Positions 32,542 to 37,991 of a DNA stretch of 64,000 bases are shown in pieces; positions within the stretch are counted from its first letter, which is position 1, and each line of letters begins with the position of its first letter. Source of the stretch: a virus; IMG/VR virus record IMGVR_UViG_3300036770_008028, positions 93,499 through 157,498 of that record; one strand, written 5' to 3'. The position numbers were made by a program, and so were the translations under genes. Under the pieces are notes generated by a model, which did no database searches, was not told the origin of the DNA, and saw only the letters and a list, made by a program, of their open reading frames with translations.

Positions 32542-32654
32542 AAAAGGTTCCCGAGACCGTGCTTACCCGCGACACGATAGTCATCACTAACCAGAGGATG
32601 GGTCCAGAGCCACTGGCGGCCGGCTGCACTTACTGAGATGACTGGAACAAAACT
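32542..32654 (-). other. 113-base gap with tRNA-sized inverted repeat
   Basis: No tRNA is recognisable, but AGTCATC (32579-32585) and GATGACT (32637-32643) pair across 65 bases, like an acceptor stem. CCAGAG...CTCTGG-type pairing lies inside. It could be a decayed tRNA or another small RNA. Confidence 0.3.
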
Positions 32655-32728
32655 TGGTGCGTCGTGAAGGAATCGAACCTCCGTCTGATCCTTGTAAGGG
32701 ACCGGCCCTACCATTAGACGAACGACGC
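32655..32728 (-). tRNA. tRNA-Val(TAC)
   Basis: Acceptor GCGTCGT/ACGACGC, anticodon loop CTTACAA, T loop TTCGATT, A73, encoded CCA. Confidence 0.93.
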
Positions 32729-32729
32729 A

Positions 32730-32804
32730 TGGGGTATCCTAAGGGTATCGATCCCTTGCCGTGGGCTCCACACGCCCAAGTGCTGCCATTACACCAAGGA
32801 CACC
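32730..32804 (-). tRNA. tRNA-His(GTG)
   Basis: Anticodon loop GTGTGGA, acceptor GTGTCCT/AGGATAC with the extra G(-1) opposite C73 that marks tRNA-His, encoded CCA. T loop is ATCGATA, a small departure from consensus. Confidence 0.9.
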
Positions 32805-32806
32805 AT

Positions 32807-32881
32807 TGGTACCACCGCCAGGAATCAAACCTGGTTCTCAGCCTTCGCAGGGCTGTGTGACCGTCATTTCACCACGGTGAT
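32807..32881 (-). tRNA. tRNA-Arg(GCG)
   Basis: Acceptor ATCACCG/CGGTGGT, D stem GTGA/TCAC, anticodon loop CTGCGAA, T loop TTTGATT, A73, encoded CCA. Bacteria normally read CGN with ICG (gene anticodon ACG); a GCG anticodon need not be deaminated to read CGC and CGT. Confidence 0.87.
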
Positions 32882-32934
32882 ATCGAGAGACGAGAGGCTG
32901 GCTTACAAGGCTCGTTACGGCATCGTCCTCAAAC

Positions 32935-33008
32935 TGGTCTCGGTGGCAAGAATCGAACTTGCGCCACATGCTCCCAAAGCACGCATGATACCATTTCACC
33001 ACACCGAG
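32935..33008 (-). tRNA. tRNA-Pro(TGG)
   Basis: Acceptor CTCGGTG/CACCGAG, anticodon loop TTTGGGA, T loop TTCGATT, A73, encoded CCA. Confidence 0.93.
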
Positions 33009-33012
33009 TACA

Positions 33013-33086
33013 TGGCCGGGGCACTAGGACTTGAACCTAGACTAGCACAGTCAAAGTGTGCGGTGCTGCCATTACACTATGCCCCA
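33013..33086 (-). tRNA. tRNA-Gln(TTG)
   Basis: Acceptor TGGGGCA/TGCCCCG with a weak U1/G72 pair as in tRNA-Gln, anticodon loop CTTTGAC, T loop TTCAAGT, G73, encoded CCA. Confidence 0.93.
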
Positions 33087-33091
33087 AAAAT

Positions 33092-33166
33092 TGGTGCTGA
33101 TGAGAGGAATCGAACCTCCGACTTACGCCTTACCAAGGCGTTACTCTACCCCTGAGTTACATCAGC
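33092..33166 (-). tRNA. tRNA-Thr(GGT)
   Basis: Acceptor GCTGATG/CATCAGC, anticodon loop TTGGTAA, T loop TTCGATT, A73, encoded CCA. Confidence 0.93.
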
Positions 33167-33167
33167 T

Positions 33168-33244
33168 TGGTGGCGATGGAGGGATTCGAGCCCCCGATCT
33201 TCCGCGTATGAAGCGGCTGCATTAACCTGCTATGCTACATCGCC
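33168..33244 (-). tRNA. tRNA-Met(CAT), elongator-like
   Basis: Acceptor GGCGATG/CATCGCC fully paired, anticodon loop TTCATAC, T loop CTCGAAT, A73, encoded CCA. Full 1-72 pairing argues against an initiator; lysidine-modified Ile(AUA) cannot be excluded. Confidence 0.9.
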
Positions 33245-33248
33245 TGGG

Positions 33249-33323
33249 TGGTAGGGGCAGCAGGGATTGAACCTGCGACCTCGATGTTAAAAGCATCTTG
33301 CTCTTCCGCTGAGCTATACCCCC
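33249..33323 (-). tRNA. tRNA-Lys(TTT)
   Basis: Acceptor GGGGGTA/TGCCCCT, anticodon loop CTTTTAA, T loop TTCAATC, A73, encoded CCA. Confidence 0.92.
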
Positions 33324-33324
33324 A

Positions 33325-33372
33325 TTACTGCACATTGTCTCTGATCCACTGCCAGTATTCTGCTGCGGTCAT
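33325..33372 (-). CDS. 15-codon mini-ORF inside the tRNA array
   Basis: Between tRNA-Lys and tRNA-Ile, minus strand: AAGGAG, 6 bases, ATG, then 15 codons (MTAAEYWQWIRDNVQ) and TAA. The ribosome site is strong and the spacing ideal. It may be a real micropeptide, or ribosome-binding sequence that protects or times processing of the tRNA transcript. No homology can be claimed at this length. Confidence 0.35.
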   Translation of the reverse strand: MTAAEYWQWIRDNVQ

Positions 33373-33391
33373 GATCATCTCCTTGTGTGAT

Positions 33392-33465
33392 TGGTACCCG
33401 ATGATGGTTACGATCCAACGTCGCGCGATTATCAATCGCGTGCTCTACCATTGAGCTAATCGGGT
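33392..33465 (-). tRNA. tRNA-Ile(GAT)
   Basis: Acceptor ACCCGAT/ATCGGGT, anticodon loop TTGATAA, A73, encoded CCA. T loop is ATCGTAA and the T stem has one mismatch. Confidence 0.88.
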
Positions 33466-33466
33466 C

Positions 33467-33540
33467 TGGAGCGGCGAAGGGGAATCGAACCCCTGTCATC
33501 AGCTTGGAAGGCTGTCATAATACCATTATACTACCGCCGC
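33467..33540 (-). tRNA. tRNA-Gly(TCC)
   Basis: Acceptor GCGGCGG/TCGCCGC, anticodon loop CTTCCAA, T loop TTCGATT, T73, encoded CCA. Confidence 0.93.
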
Positions 33541-33545
33541 TGGCT

Positions 33546-33620
33546 TGGTGGAGATGGAGAGAATCGAACTCTCAATTCCTGCTTGCAAAACAGGTGTGTT
33601 CCCATTAGCACTACATCCCC
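33546..33620 (-). tRNA. tRNA-Ala(TGC)
   Basis: Acceptor GGGGATG/CATCTCC with G3-U70 (the Ala identity pair), anticodon loop TTTGCAA, T loop TTCGATT, A73, encoded CCA. Confidence 0.94.
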
Positions 33621-33625
33621 GTTGG

Positions 33626-33703
33626 TGGAAGTGAGGGTGGGATTCGAACCCACGGTTGCACCGGGTTGCAGCCGGTTGCCTTGGACCACTCGGCCACCTC
33701 ACT
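33626..33703 (-). tRNA. tRNA-Cys(GCA)
   Basis: Acceptor AGTGAGG/CCTCACT, anticodon loop CTGCAAC, T loop TTCGAAT, U73 (Cys identity), encoded CCA. Confidence 0.92.
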
Positions 33704-33709
33704 ATGTTG

Positions 33710-33796
33710 TGGCTCCAAGGGCAGGGATCGAACCTGCGTCCACTCACGTGCTCACCGGTTAACAGCCGGGGCCCTTACCTCTAGGGGTACCTTGGA
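33710..33796 (-). tRNA. tRNA-Asn(GTT) with long variable arm
   Basis: 87 nt. Acceptor TCCAAGG/CCTTGGA, anticodon loop CTGTTAA, T loop TTCGATC, G73, encoded CCA. The variable region is 16 bases (33734 side: GAGCACGTGAGTGGAC) and can pair CAC/GTG, a class II arm that Asn tRNAs do not normally have. Confidence 0.85.
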
Positions 33797-33803
33797 AAGA
33801 ATT

Positions 33804-33877
33804 TGGTAGCGGGACCCGGAGTCGAACCAGGAACGGAGGCTTATGAGACCTCCATGATGCCATTTCAATATCCCGCA
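33804..33877 (-). tRNA. tRNA-Met(CAT), possible initiator
   Basis: Acceptor TGCGGGA/TCCCGCT with a U1/U72 mismatch, a feature that could mark an initiator, but the anticodon stem (GAGGT/GCCTC) lacks the three G-C pairs of initiators. Loop CTCATAA, A73, encoded CCA. Confidence 0.85.
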
Positions 33878-33885
33878 TGGATCGG

Positions 33886-33960
33886 TGGTGCTGGTGGAGA
33901 GAATCGAACTCCCAATCTACTGATTACAAATCAGTTGCCTTACCATTGGGCCACACCAGC
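33886..33960 (-). tRNA. tRNA-Thr(TGT)
   Basis: Acceptor GCTGGTG/CACCAGC, anticodon loop TTTGTAA, T loop TTCGATT, A73, encoded CCA. Confidence 0.93.
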
Positions 33961-33979
33961 AAGAACTTTACTTATATCA

Positions 33980-34053
33980 TGGCTACGGTGGAGGGAATCG
34001 AACCCCCATCATCAGTTTTGGAGACTGAGGTAATACCATTATACCACACCGTA
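33980..34053 (-). tRNA. tRNA-Trp(CCA)
   Basis: Acceptor TACGGTG/CACCGTA, anticodon loop CTCCAAA, T loop TTCGATT, G73 (Trp identity), encoded CCA. Confidence 0.93.
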
Positions 34054-34058
34054 ATGAT

Positions 34059-34149
34059 TGGTACTCCCGGGGGGAGTCGAACCCCCATCGGCCGATTATC
34101 TGTCGCTACGGGGTATAAGCCCGCTGTTTTACCATTAAACTACAGGAGC
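34059..34149 (-). tRNA. tRNA-Ile(TAT) with long variable arm
   Basis: 91 nt. Acceptor GCTCCTG/CGGGAGT, D stem GTTT/AAAC, anticodon loop CTTATAC, T loop TTCGACT, A73, encoded CCA. The variable region is 21 bases (AGCGACAGATAATCGGCCGAT), a class II arm not expected for Ile. Reads AUA. Confidence 0.83.
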
Positions 34150-34157
34150 GAAAAATC

Positions 34158-34232
34158 TGGCGGTGCCAAGGGGTAACGATCCCCTTCTTCGAGCGTGACA
34201 GGCTCGTGTGCGTCCATGAACACTTTGGCACC
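34158..34232 (-). tRNA. tRNA-Asp(GTC)
   Basis: Acceptor GGTGCCA/TGGCACC, anticodon loop CTGTCAC, G73 (Asp identity), encoded CCA; T loop ATCGTTA departs from consensus. Confidence 0.92.
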
Positions 34233-34238
34233 TAGAAC

Positions 34239-34313
34239 TGGTACACGGTACGGGAATCGAACCCGTCTTTACGGCGTGAAAGGCCGTTGTCCTAACCGAT
34301 AGACGAACCGTGC
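34239..34313 (-). tRNA. tRNA-Glu(TTC)
   Basis: Acceptor GCACGGT/ACCGTGT with G1-U72, anticodon loop CTTTCAC, T loop TTCGATT, A73, encoded CCA. Confidence 0.92.
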
Positions 34314-34319
34314 ATGACA

Positions 34320-34406
34320 TGGTGGGTGCCCACGGATTCGAACCGCGAAGGCCAAAGACAAGAGATTTACAGTCTCCCCCCGATACCGTTACGGGACTAG
34401 ACACCC
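34320..34406 (-). tRNA. tRNA-Tyr(GTA)
   Basis: 87 nt with the long variable arm normal for bacterial tRNA-Tyr. Acceptor GGGTGTC/GGCACCC, anticodon loop CTGTAAA, T loop TTCGAAT, A73, encoded CCA. First tRNA in transcription order. Confidence 0.93.
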
Positions 34407-34860
34407 AAAAATGGCGGTTCTTGTGGACTTTCACCACACTCTTGCATTCTGAGAGCTTTACCAGTGTCCCGTATCGTCACCGGTCAGGGCTATTGTCAGG
34501 GGTTGCATGACGACCTAGGCTAGACATTGCGTGTGACTAGCACGCCTGTTTCTCGCCTGTCCATCACTACCTGGCAGGGAACTGAGAGCTCAGAAGGAGT
34601 ACCTTTCCAGAGAACCATACTTGAACACACTACTGAGTCGGCGACCGTGCAGCCGAACGTGATCGGTCCTCTCCGCGGATGCTCCGTGTTCTGAGAGTAA
34701 TGTGTTCAAATATGGTGCCACTTGCGTGGCCACCATCGACAGGATCGTGTCCTGCCCAGTGATTTTTCACACCACACAAGGTGCTTCATCCCACTGTCCG
34801 CCCGTTTGTCCTTTTATTGTACGCTGACCTGGCCCTCGTTGCCTGGCGTATAAAACAAAA
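34407..34860 (-). ncRNA. Structured non-coding region between leader and tRNA array
   Basis: No coding frame is supported. Stable elements: a 9-bp stem TTGAACACA/TGTGTTCAA plus TACT/AGTA enclosing 89 bases (34621-34709); ATGGT-GCCAC around a GNRA-type GCAA loop on the minus strand (34712-34736); and CAGGA/TCCTG (34740-34754). A tRNA-like remnant with a CCA end and TGGTGAAAGTCCA T arm lies at about 34413-34457 but has no 5' half. Placement beside phage tRNAs resembles GOLLD/ROOL-type large RNAs, though no sequence match is claimed. Confidence 0.45.
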
Positions 34861-35049
34861 AACCCTGGTATCTCTCGATCCAGGGTCCCGGTAGTTTGAA
34901 CTGATTACAACTCGATCTACTGGGACCCTCCACTATCACTATTCTCGATCGCACGGGCATAGACTGATAGGGATCCAAACCATGTAGGCTGGCAACCTAG
35001 CGTCTTGGGCAAATGCATCGATATGAGTGATAATTGTTGAGTCATCATA
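34855..35049 (-). promoter_or_regulatory. Attenuator-like leader of the tRNA operon
   Basis: From the predicted start near 35049 the minus-strand RNA first forms a long imperfect stem (TATCACT/AGTGATA, TCGAT/ATCGA). Next comes AGGGTCCC-x-GTAG (34917-34929) with CTAC-x-GGGACCCT (34882-34894). The terminator hairpin ACCCTGG/CCAGGGT (34862-34886) followed by six U reuses the five bases 34882-34886, so the two stems exclude each other. This is the design of an antiterminator/terminator switch in front of the 30 tRNA genes. Confidence 0.6.
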
Positions 35050-35055
35050 GTATCT

Positions 35056-35084
35056 ATTGTATGGGTTTATTTATACCTCGTCAA
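35056..35084 (-). promoter_or_regulatory. Sigma-70-like promoter of the tRNA operon leader
   Basis: TTGACG (35079-35084), 17-base spacer, TACAAT (35056-35061) on the minus strand. The spacer contains an exact T4-type late box TATAAATA (35068-35075), so the region could work both early and late. Confidence 0.75.
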
Positions 35085-35093
35085 CCTTTGTTT

Positions 35094-35122
35094 TGAAAAA
35101 CCCTACCAAAATTAGGGTTTTT
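35094..35122 (-). terminator. Terminator after ahpD
   Basis: AACCCTA/TAGGGTT stem, 7-base loop, then UUUUU on the minus strand, 3 bases beyond the ahpD stop; symmetrical enough to act on both strands. Confidence 0.85.
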
Positions 35123-35124
35123 GG

Positions 35125-35637
35125 CTAACCAGCCATCACACGGCTCACTGCAGTCATCACGGCCGCGATGCGACCAATGTCTCTCAGTTGCTCCACAGAG
35201 TAGCCTTCTGCCTTCAAGGTGTCGTAGTGCGCCTTAATGCAAAAGTGACATTTACCCACGATCGAAGCGGCCAGGCTGTAGGATTCAAAACGAGCCTTGG
35301 TGGTGCCACCGTGAGTGGCGATGGCGTTCATCCTCAATTGCGCGGGTAATCCTTGTAGATTAGCATCTTCTGCCATCTCTACATAGGGATACCATACGTT
35401 GGTCATGGCCATAAGGCTGGCAGCAGTGATCGCGGCCTCGGCTTCCTGTTGGTCCGCCAACTGGCTTTGGATCCAGGTCCACAGTTTAGTGTTACCAGTG
35501 GCGAACACAGCAGCCAAGGCCACTGCTTCGGCTTCTTCTGCAGCCAAGGTATTGCGTTTGACCACCGCATCGATGTTCAAGCGAGTGTCTTTGGCGTAGT
35601 CAGGCAGGCCATCTTTGAGTTGATCTACCCACTGCAT
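35125..35637 (-). CDS. ahpD: Alkylhydroperoxidase AhpD family protein
   Basis: 170 aa. GKCHFCIKAHYDTL holds the redox CxxC (CHFC) with the downstream His expected for AhpD/carboxymuconolactone decarboxylase proteins, followed by LRDIGRIAAVM. AhpD passes electrons to AhpC and has weak peroxidase activity itself. It lies 2 bases after the ahpC stop, so the two are co-transcribed. Length agrees with bacterial AhpD. The pair forms a peroxide defence unit; in a phage it may protect the infected cell or be a recent host gene. Confidence 0.92.
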   Translation of the reverse strand: MQWVDQLKDGLPDYAKDTRLNIDAVVKRNTLAAEEAEAVALAAVFATGNTKLWTWIQSQLADQQEAEAAITAASLMAMTNVWYPYVEMAEDANLQGLPAQLRMNAIATHGGTTKARFESYSLAASIVGKCHFCIKAHYDTLKAEGYSVEQLRDIGRIAAVMTAVSRVMAG

Positions 35638-35639
35638 CG

Positions 35640-36200
35640 TTAGGCCGCTTTCTTGAGTTTTTTAGTTTCAAGAGTATCTGCACCAACTTGGCGATTGCAC
35701 TCGCACAGTTCACCGGTCTGGAGAGCATCCAGCACACGAAGGGTTTCGTCAGCACTGCGACCCACGTTGAGGTTATTGACCGTGACATGCTGGATCACAC
35801 CTTCGGGATCGATGATAAAGGTGGCACGGAGAGCGGCACCTGCCGGCGCAAAGAACACGCCCAATTGATTCACAAGGCTCAGTTCACCACGCTGGGTGTC
35901 TGCGAACTGGATGTGACGGATTTTGCGCAGATCTTCATGGGAGGCCTGCCAGCCCAGTTTGCAGAACTCGTTGTCTGTGCTACCTGTGAGCAACACAGCA
36001 TCGCGGTCCTCAAAGTCCGAGAACAGTTTGTCGTAAGCCACGATCTCGGTGGGACACACGAAAGTGAAGTCTTTGGGGTAGAACACGATCACTTTCCATT
36101 TACCCACAAAGCTCTGCTCCGTGATGTCAAAAAACTTGTCAGATCCAGGATTCACACCTGTCACAACAAATGGTTCAATCTTTTCACCTACTGTTTTCAT
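35640..36200 (-). CDS. ahpC: Alkyl hydroperoxide reductase AhpC (2-Cys peroxiredoxin)
   Basis: 186 aa. The peroxidatic cysteine C49 is in DFTFVCPTEI, and GELCECNRQ near residues 164-170 holds the resolving cysteine. Reduces hydrogen peroxide, organic peroxides and peroxynitrite. Full length for the family. The start has AAGGA upstream but at a longer than usual distance. Read from TTGACT-N18-TATCAT at 36258-36287. Forms a two-gene operon with ahpD that ends in a terminator. Confidence 0.95.
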   Translation of the reverse strand: MKTVGEKIEPFVVTGVNPGSDKFFDITEQSFVGKWKVIVFYPKDFTFVCPTEIVAYDKLFSDFEDRDAVLLTGSTDNEFCKLGWQASHEDLRKIRHIQFADTQRGELSLVNQLGVFFAPAGAALRATFIIDPEGVIQHVTVNNLNVGRSADETLRVLDALQTGELCECNRQVGADTLETKKLKKAA

Positions 36201-36608
36201 ATTTTTTTTCCTTTTGGTTTGGGGGATTTTGAGACCCTATGTCTCAGTGTTTCTACTATGATACACGAGTATATATCATAGAGTCAACCTAATTTTTATA
36301 AAATTTTATTACTTTTTTCCTATGGGCGCTATAGCCTAGCACAATAGGAAAAACTGCTCTGACAGCTCCGTCGCGGTGTTTTAAGTTACGCCCTATCACA
36401 CCTGGTTAGACTTACACAGACAGCCATCGCTTCTGTGCGCCCTCAGCAGGTCGAACTCCATTAAATGGATAAGGTGATAGGCACCTCCGCTCGCCACAGG
36501 CCCGTTGTCGCATTGCCAGCGCCAGTTCGGTTGGACTGGAACCACCCGTGGCTGTCACACCACTTCTCATCGTCTGGGTCGGACTATCCGGTGACGCCGG
36601 AACGTTCT
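36201..36608. other. Gap of about 400 bases, no gene seen
   Basis: Contains the ahpC promoter (36258-36287) and an inverted repeat TTTTCCTAT/ATAGGAAAA (36315-36352) without a U-run. The remainder has short GC hairpins (for example around 36584-36600) but no open frame with a ribosome site and no RNA family I recognise. It could hold the 3' end signals of the gene at 36609. Confidence 0.5.
36258..36287 (-). promoter_or_regulatory. Promoter for ahpC-ahpD
   Basis: TTGACT (36282-36287), 18-base spacer, TATCAT (36258-36263) on the minus strand, 58 bases before the start. Confidence 0.65.
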
Positions 36609-37523
36609 TTACTCAGCGGGTTGACTCAGTCCCCGCCATTGGTTTACTATCACAGGTTGGTCGCTCTGTTTCCACAGCACACCGTCCCAGTGGCACCGTT
36701 GCGGAAACGGCCAGGTACCGATGATCACTTCGTATTCACCTTCTCTCACAGGATCCAGGCTGGCAGGCCACCAGGGTGTGAGTTCAATACCTTCCCAGGT
36801 TTCGATCTCAGAATCGATGGCCTCTTGGGCCCACATCTCTTCACCTTCTGGAATAGGAATATCTAGATCATCTTCTTGCTCCACACGATATACCTTGAAC
36901 TCCATGCCCTTGCCAGTGGTACTGTAGCCATCATGGCCTTCTACGTCTTCGCCATCATATTCCACGCCCGAGATCAAGCGCCACCCATCGCAGTCCTGCC
37001 AGGAGATCGACAGTTTCTTGGGATCAAACGGTTGGGTGATACGGATGGTGCCAGAGAAAAAGGTGCCCTTTTCGATGCTCTGTGCCAGGAACACACAGGT
37101 ACCGTCGGGCTGGTCCTCCTCGGGGCAACAATGACTGTGATTCATGGTATCCACGCCCTGGGAGGCCAGGTGATCGAGATCGAGGTTACTCTCAAACAGA
37201 TCTCGTCCTTCCAGTAAATCTGTCACAGTGATCCAGCAGGCATTGGATGCTTCACAGCCCGACTCGTGGCAGATATCATCAACGTCATGCCAGGCACCAT
37301 CGGTGCAGAAACGTGCATCCGCGGGCACATCCATGGTGCCATCCCAGTCGTAAACAAAGTCATCTAGGTCGTCGCGATCTTGCCAATAGTCGTAGGCTTC
37401 TTCAGAGATGCTACCGATCACGATCTCCCCACCGTAGCCACTGAGGCAGATCTCTACATCCCGCGGAGTGAATTTTAATGCATCTACTAGATCTTGTTTC
37501 TGTTTACGAGTGGCCATTGGCAT
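36609..37523 (-). CDS. Acidic conserved phage protein
   Basis: About 304 aa from ATG 37523 (MPMATRKQ); ATG 37517 two codons later is equally likely. Very acidic (many Asp, Glu, Trp), with KFTPRDVEICLSGYGGEIVIGSI, YDYWQDRDDLDDFVYDWDG, DVPADARF and HCCPEEDQPDGTCVFLAQSIEKGTFF segments. I recognise the general type from T4-like phages but know no function. The cysteine pattern (C-x-C, CC, C) could bind metal. Overlaps the 58-aa membrane protein by 20 bases and is the last gene of the operon starting at 37933. Confidence 0.7.
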   Translation of the reverse strand: MPMATRKQKQDLVDALKFTPRDVEICLSGYGGEIVIGSISEEAYDYWQDRDDLDDFVYDWDGTMDVPADARFCTDGAWHDVDDICHESGCEASNACWITVTDLLEGRDLFESNLDLDHLASQGVDTMNHSHCCPEEDQPDGTCVFLAQSIEKGTFFSGTIRITQPFDPKKLSISWQDCDGWRLISGVEYDGEDVEGHDGYSTTGKGMEFKVYRVEQEDDLDIPIPEGEEMWAQEAIDSEIETWEGIELTPWWPASLDPVREGEYEVIIGTWPFPQRCHWDGVLWKQSDQPVIVNQWRGLSQPAE

Positions 37524-37680
37524 CACCGGGATTGGAAAACAGTGCTTTTGAAATTGTTGAAAAACAGTGCGGAATCCAACCTGCAAAGGCCACGGCATAG
37601 GCCGCTGCCAAAGGTGTATCCCAGTGAACGAAGATCAGCACCAGGCAGATCAAGGCAATAATACCGGCCATGACTCTCAT
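37504..37680 (-). CDS. 58-aa double-span membrane protein
   Basis: ATG 37680 with GAGGAAA before it, starting one base after the 83-aa gene stop. MRVMAGIIALICLVLIFVHW is one membrane span; AAAYAVAFAGWIPHCFSTI is a second. Ends with a polar SNPGDANGHS tail. Together with the gene upstream it makes a pair of small inner-membrane proteins, such as phage superinfection or lysis-timing factors, but this is a guess. Confidence 0.6.
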   Translation of the reverse strand: MRVMAGIIALICLVLIFVHWDTPLAAAYAVAFAGWIPHCFSTISKALFSNPGDANGHS

Positions 37681-37681
37681 G

Positions 37682-37933
37682 TTATTTCCTCATCAGTTCC
37701 TGTTGAACACGGGTCTGCTCATTTTCGTAGATGCTGTAGCTGAGCCGGAACCACGAGATGCCGGCATCCAGGATCACCAAGCCTGCACCCGTGGCTGCCA
37801 CAGTCATGACCAAGGCAGCGGGTGCCGCAAACAGCATCAGCACAGTGGCCACGGCTAAGCACAAGAAACCCCAGAAAGTGGGACTGGCGAAACAGCCCCG
37901 GAACCGCCATTTAATGAATCCTTTAATGTTCAT
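37682..37933 (-). CDS. 83-aa membrane protein
   Basis: ATG 37933 with AAGGAGG upstream. Basic N-terminus (MNIKGFIKWRFRG), then two hydrophobic stretches (TFWGFLCLAVATVLMLFA and ALVMTVAATGAGLVILDAG) and a charged tail with ENEQTRVQQELMRK. Inner membrane with both ends probably cytoplasmic. First gene of a three-gene operon under TTGACC-N17-TATACT (37963-37991). Confidence 0.7.
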   Translation of the reverse strand: MNIKGFIKWRFRGCFASPTFWGFLCLAVATVLMLFAAPAALVMTVAATGAGLVILDAGISWFRLSYSIYENEQTRVQQELMRK

Positions 37934-37962
37934 TGATACCTCCTTGATGTGTTGATAGCGTT

Positions 37963-37991
37963 AGTATAACAGGCTGTGATTAATTGGTCAA
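37963..37991 (-). promoter_or_regulatory. Sigma-70-like promoter for the membrane-protein operon
   Basis: TTGACC (37986-37991), 17-base spacer, TATACT (37963-37968), minus strand; the -35 lies inside the end of the upstream gene. Confidence 0.8.

Noticed and set aside
31838-34510. Several plus-strand open frames of 66 to 99 aa in the tRNA region
   Set aside because: They run through tRNA genes and carry repeating tRNA-derived strings (for example ...SNPHHQF... and ...GATRTHTPISG...); the tRNAs explain them.
36300-36608. RNase P, SRP or 6S RNA candidates in the gaps at 30.4, 34.4, 36.3 and 49.4 kb
   Set aside because: The invariant core strings of those RNAs were not seen in any of the gaps, so I call them only structured or unassigned.
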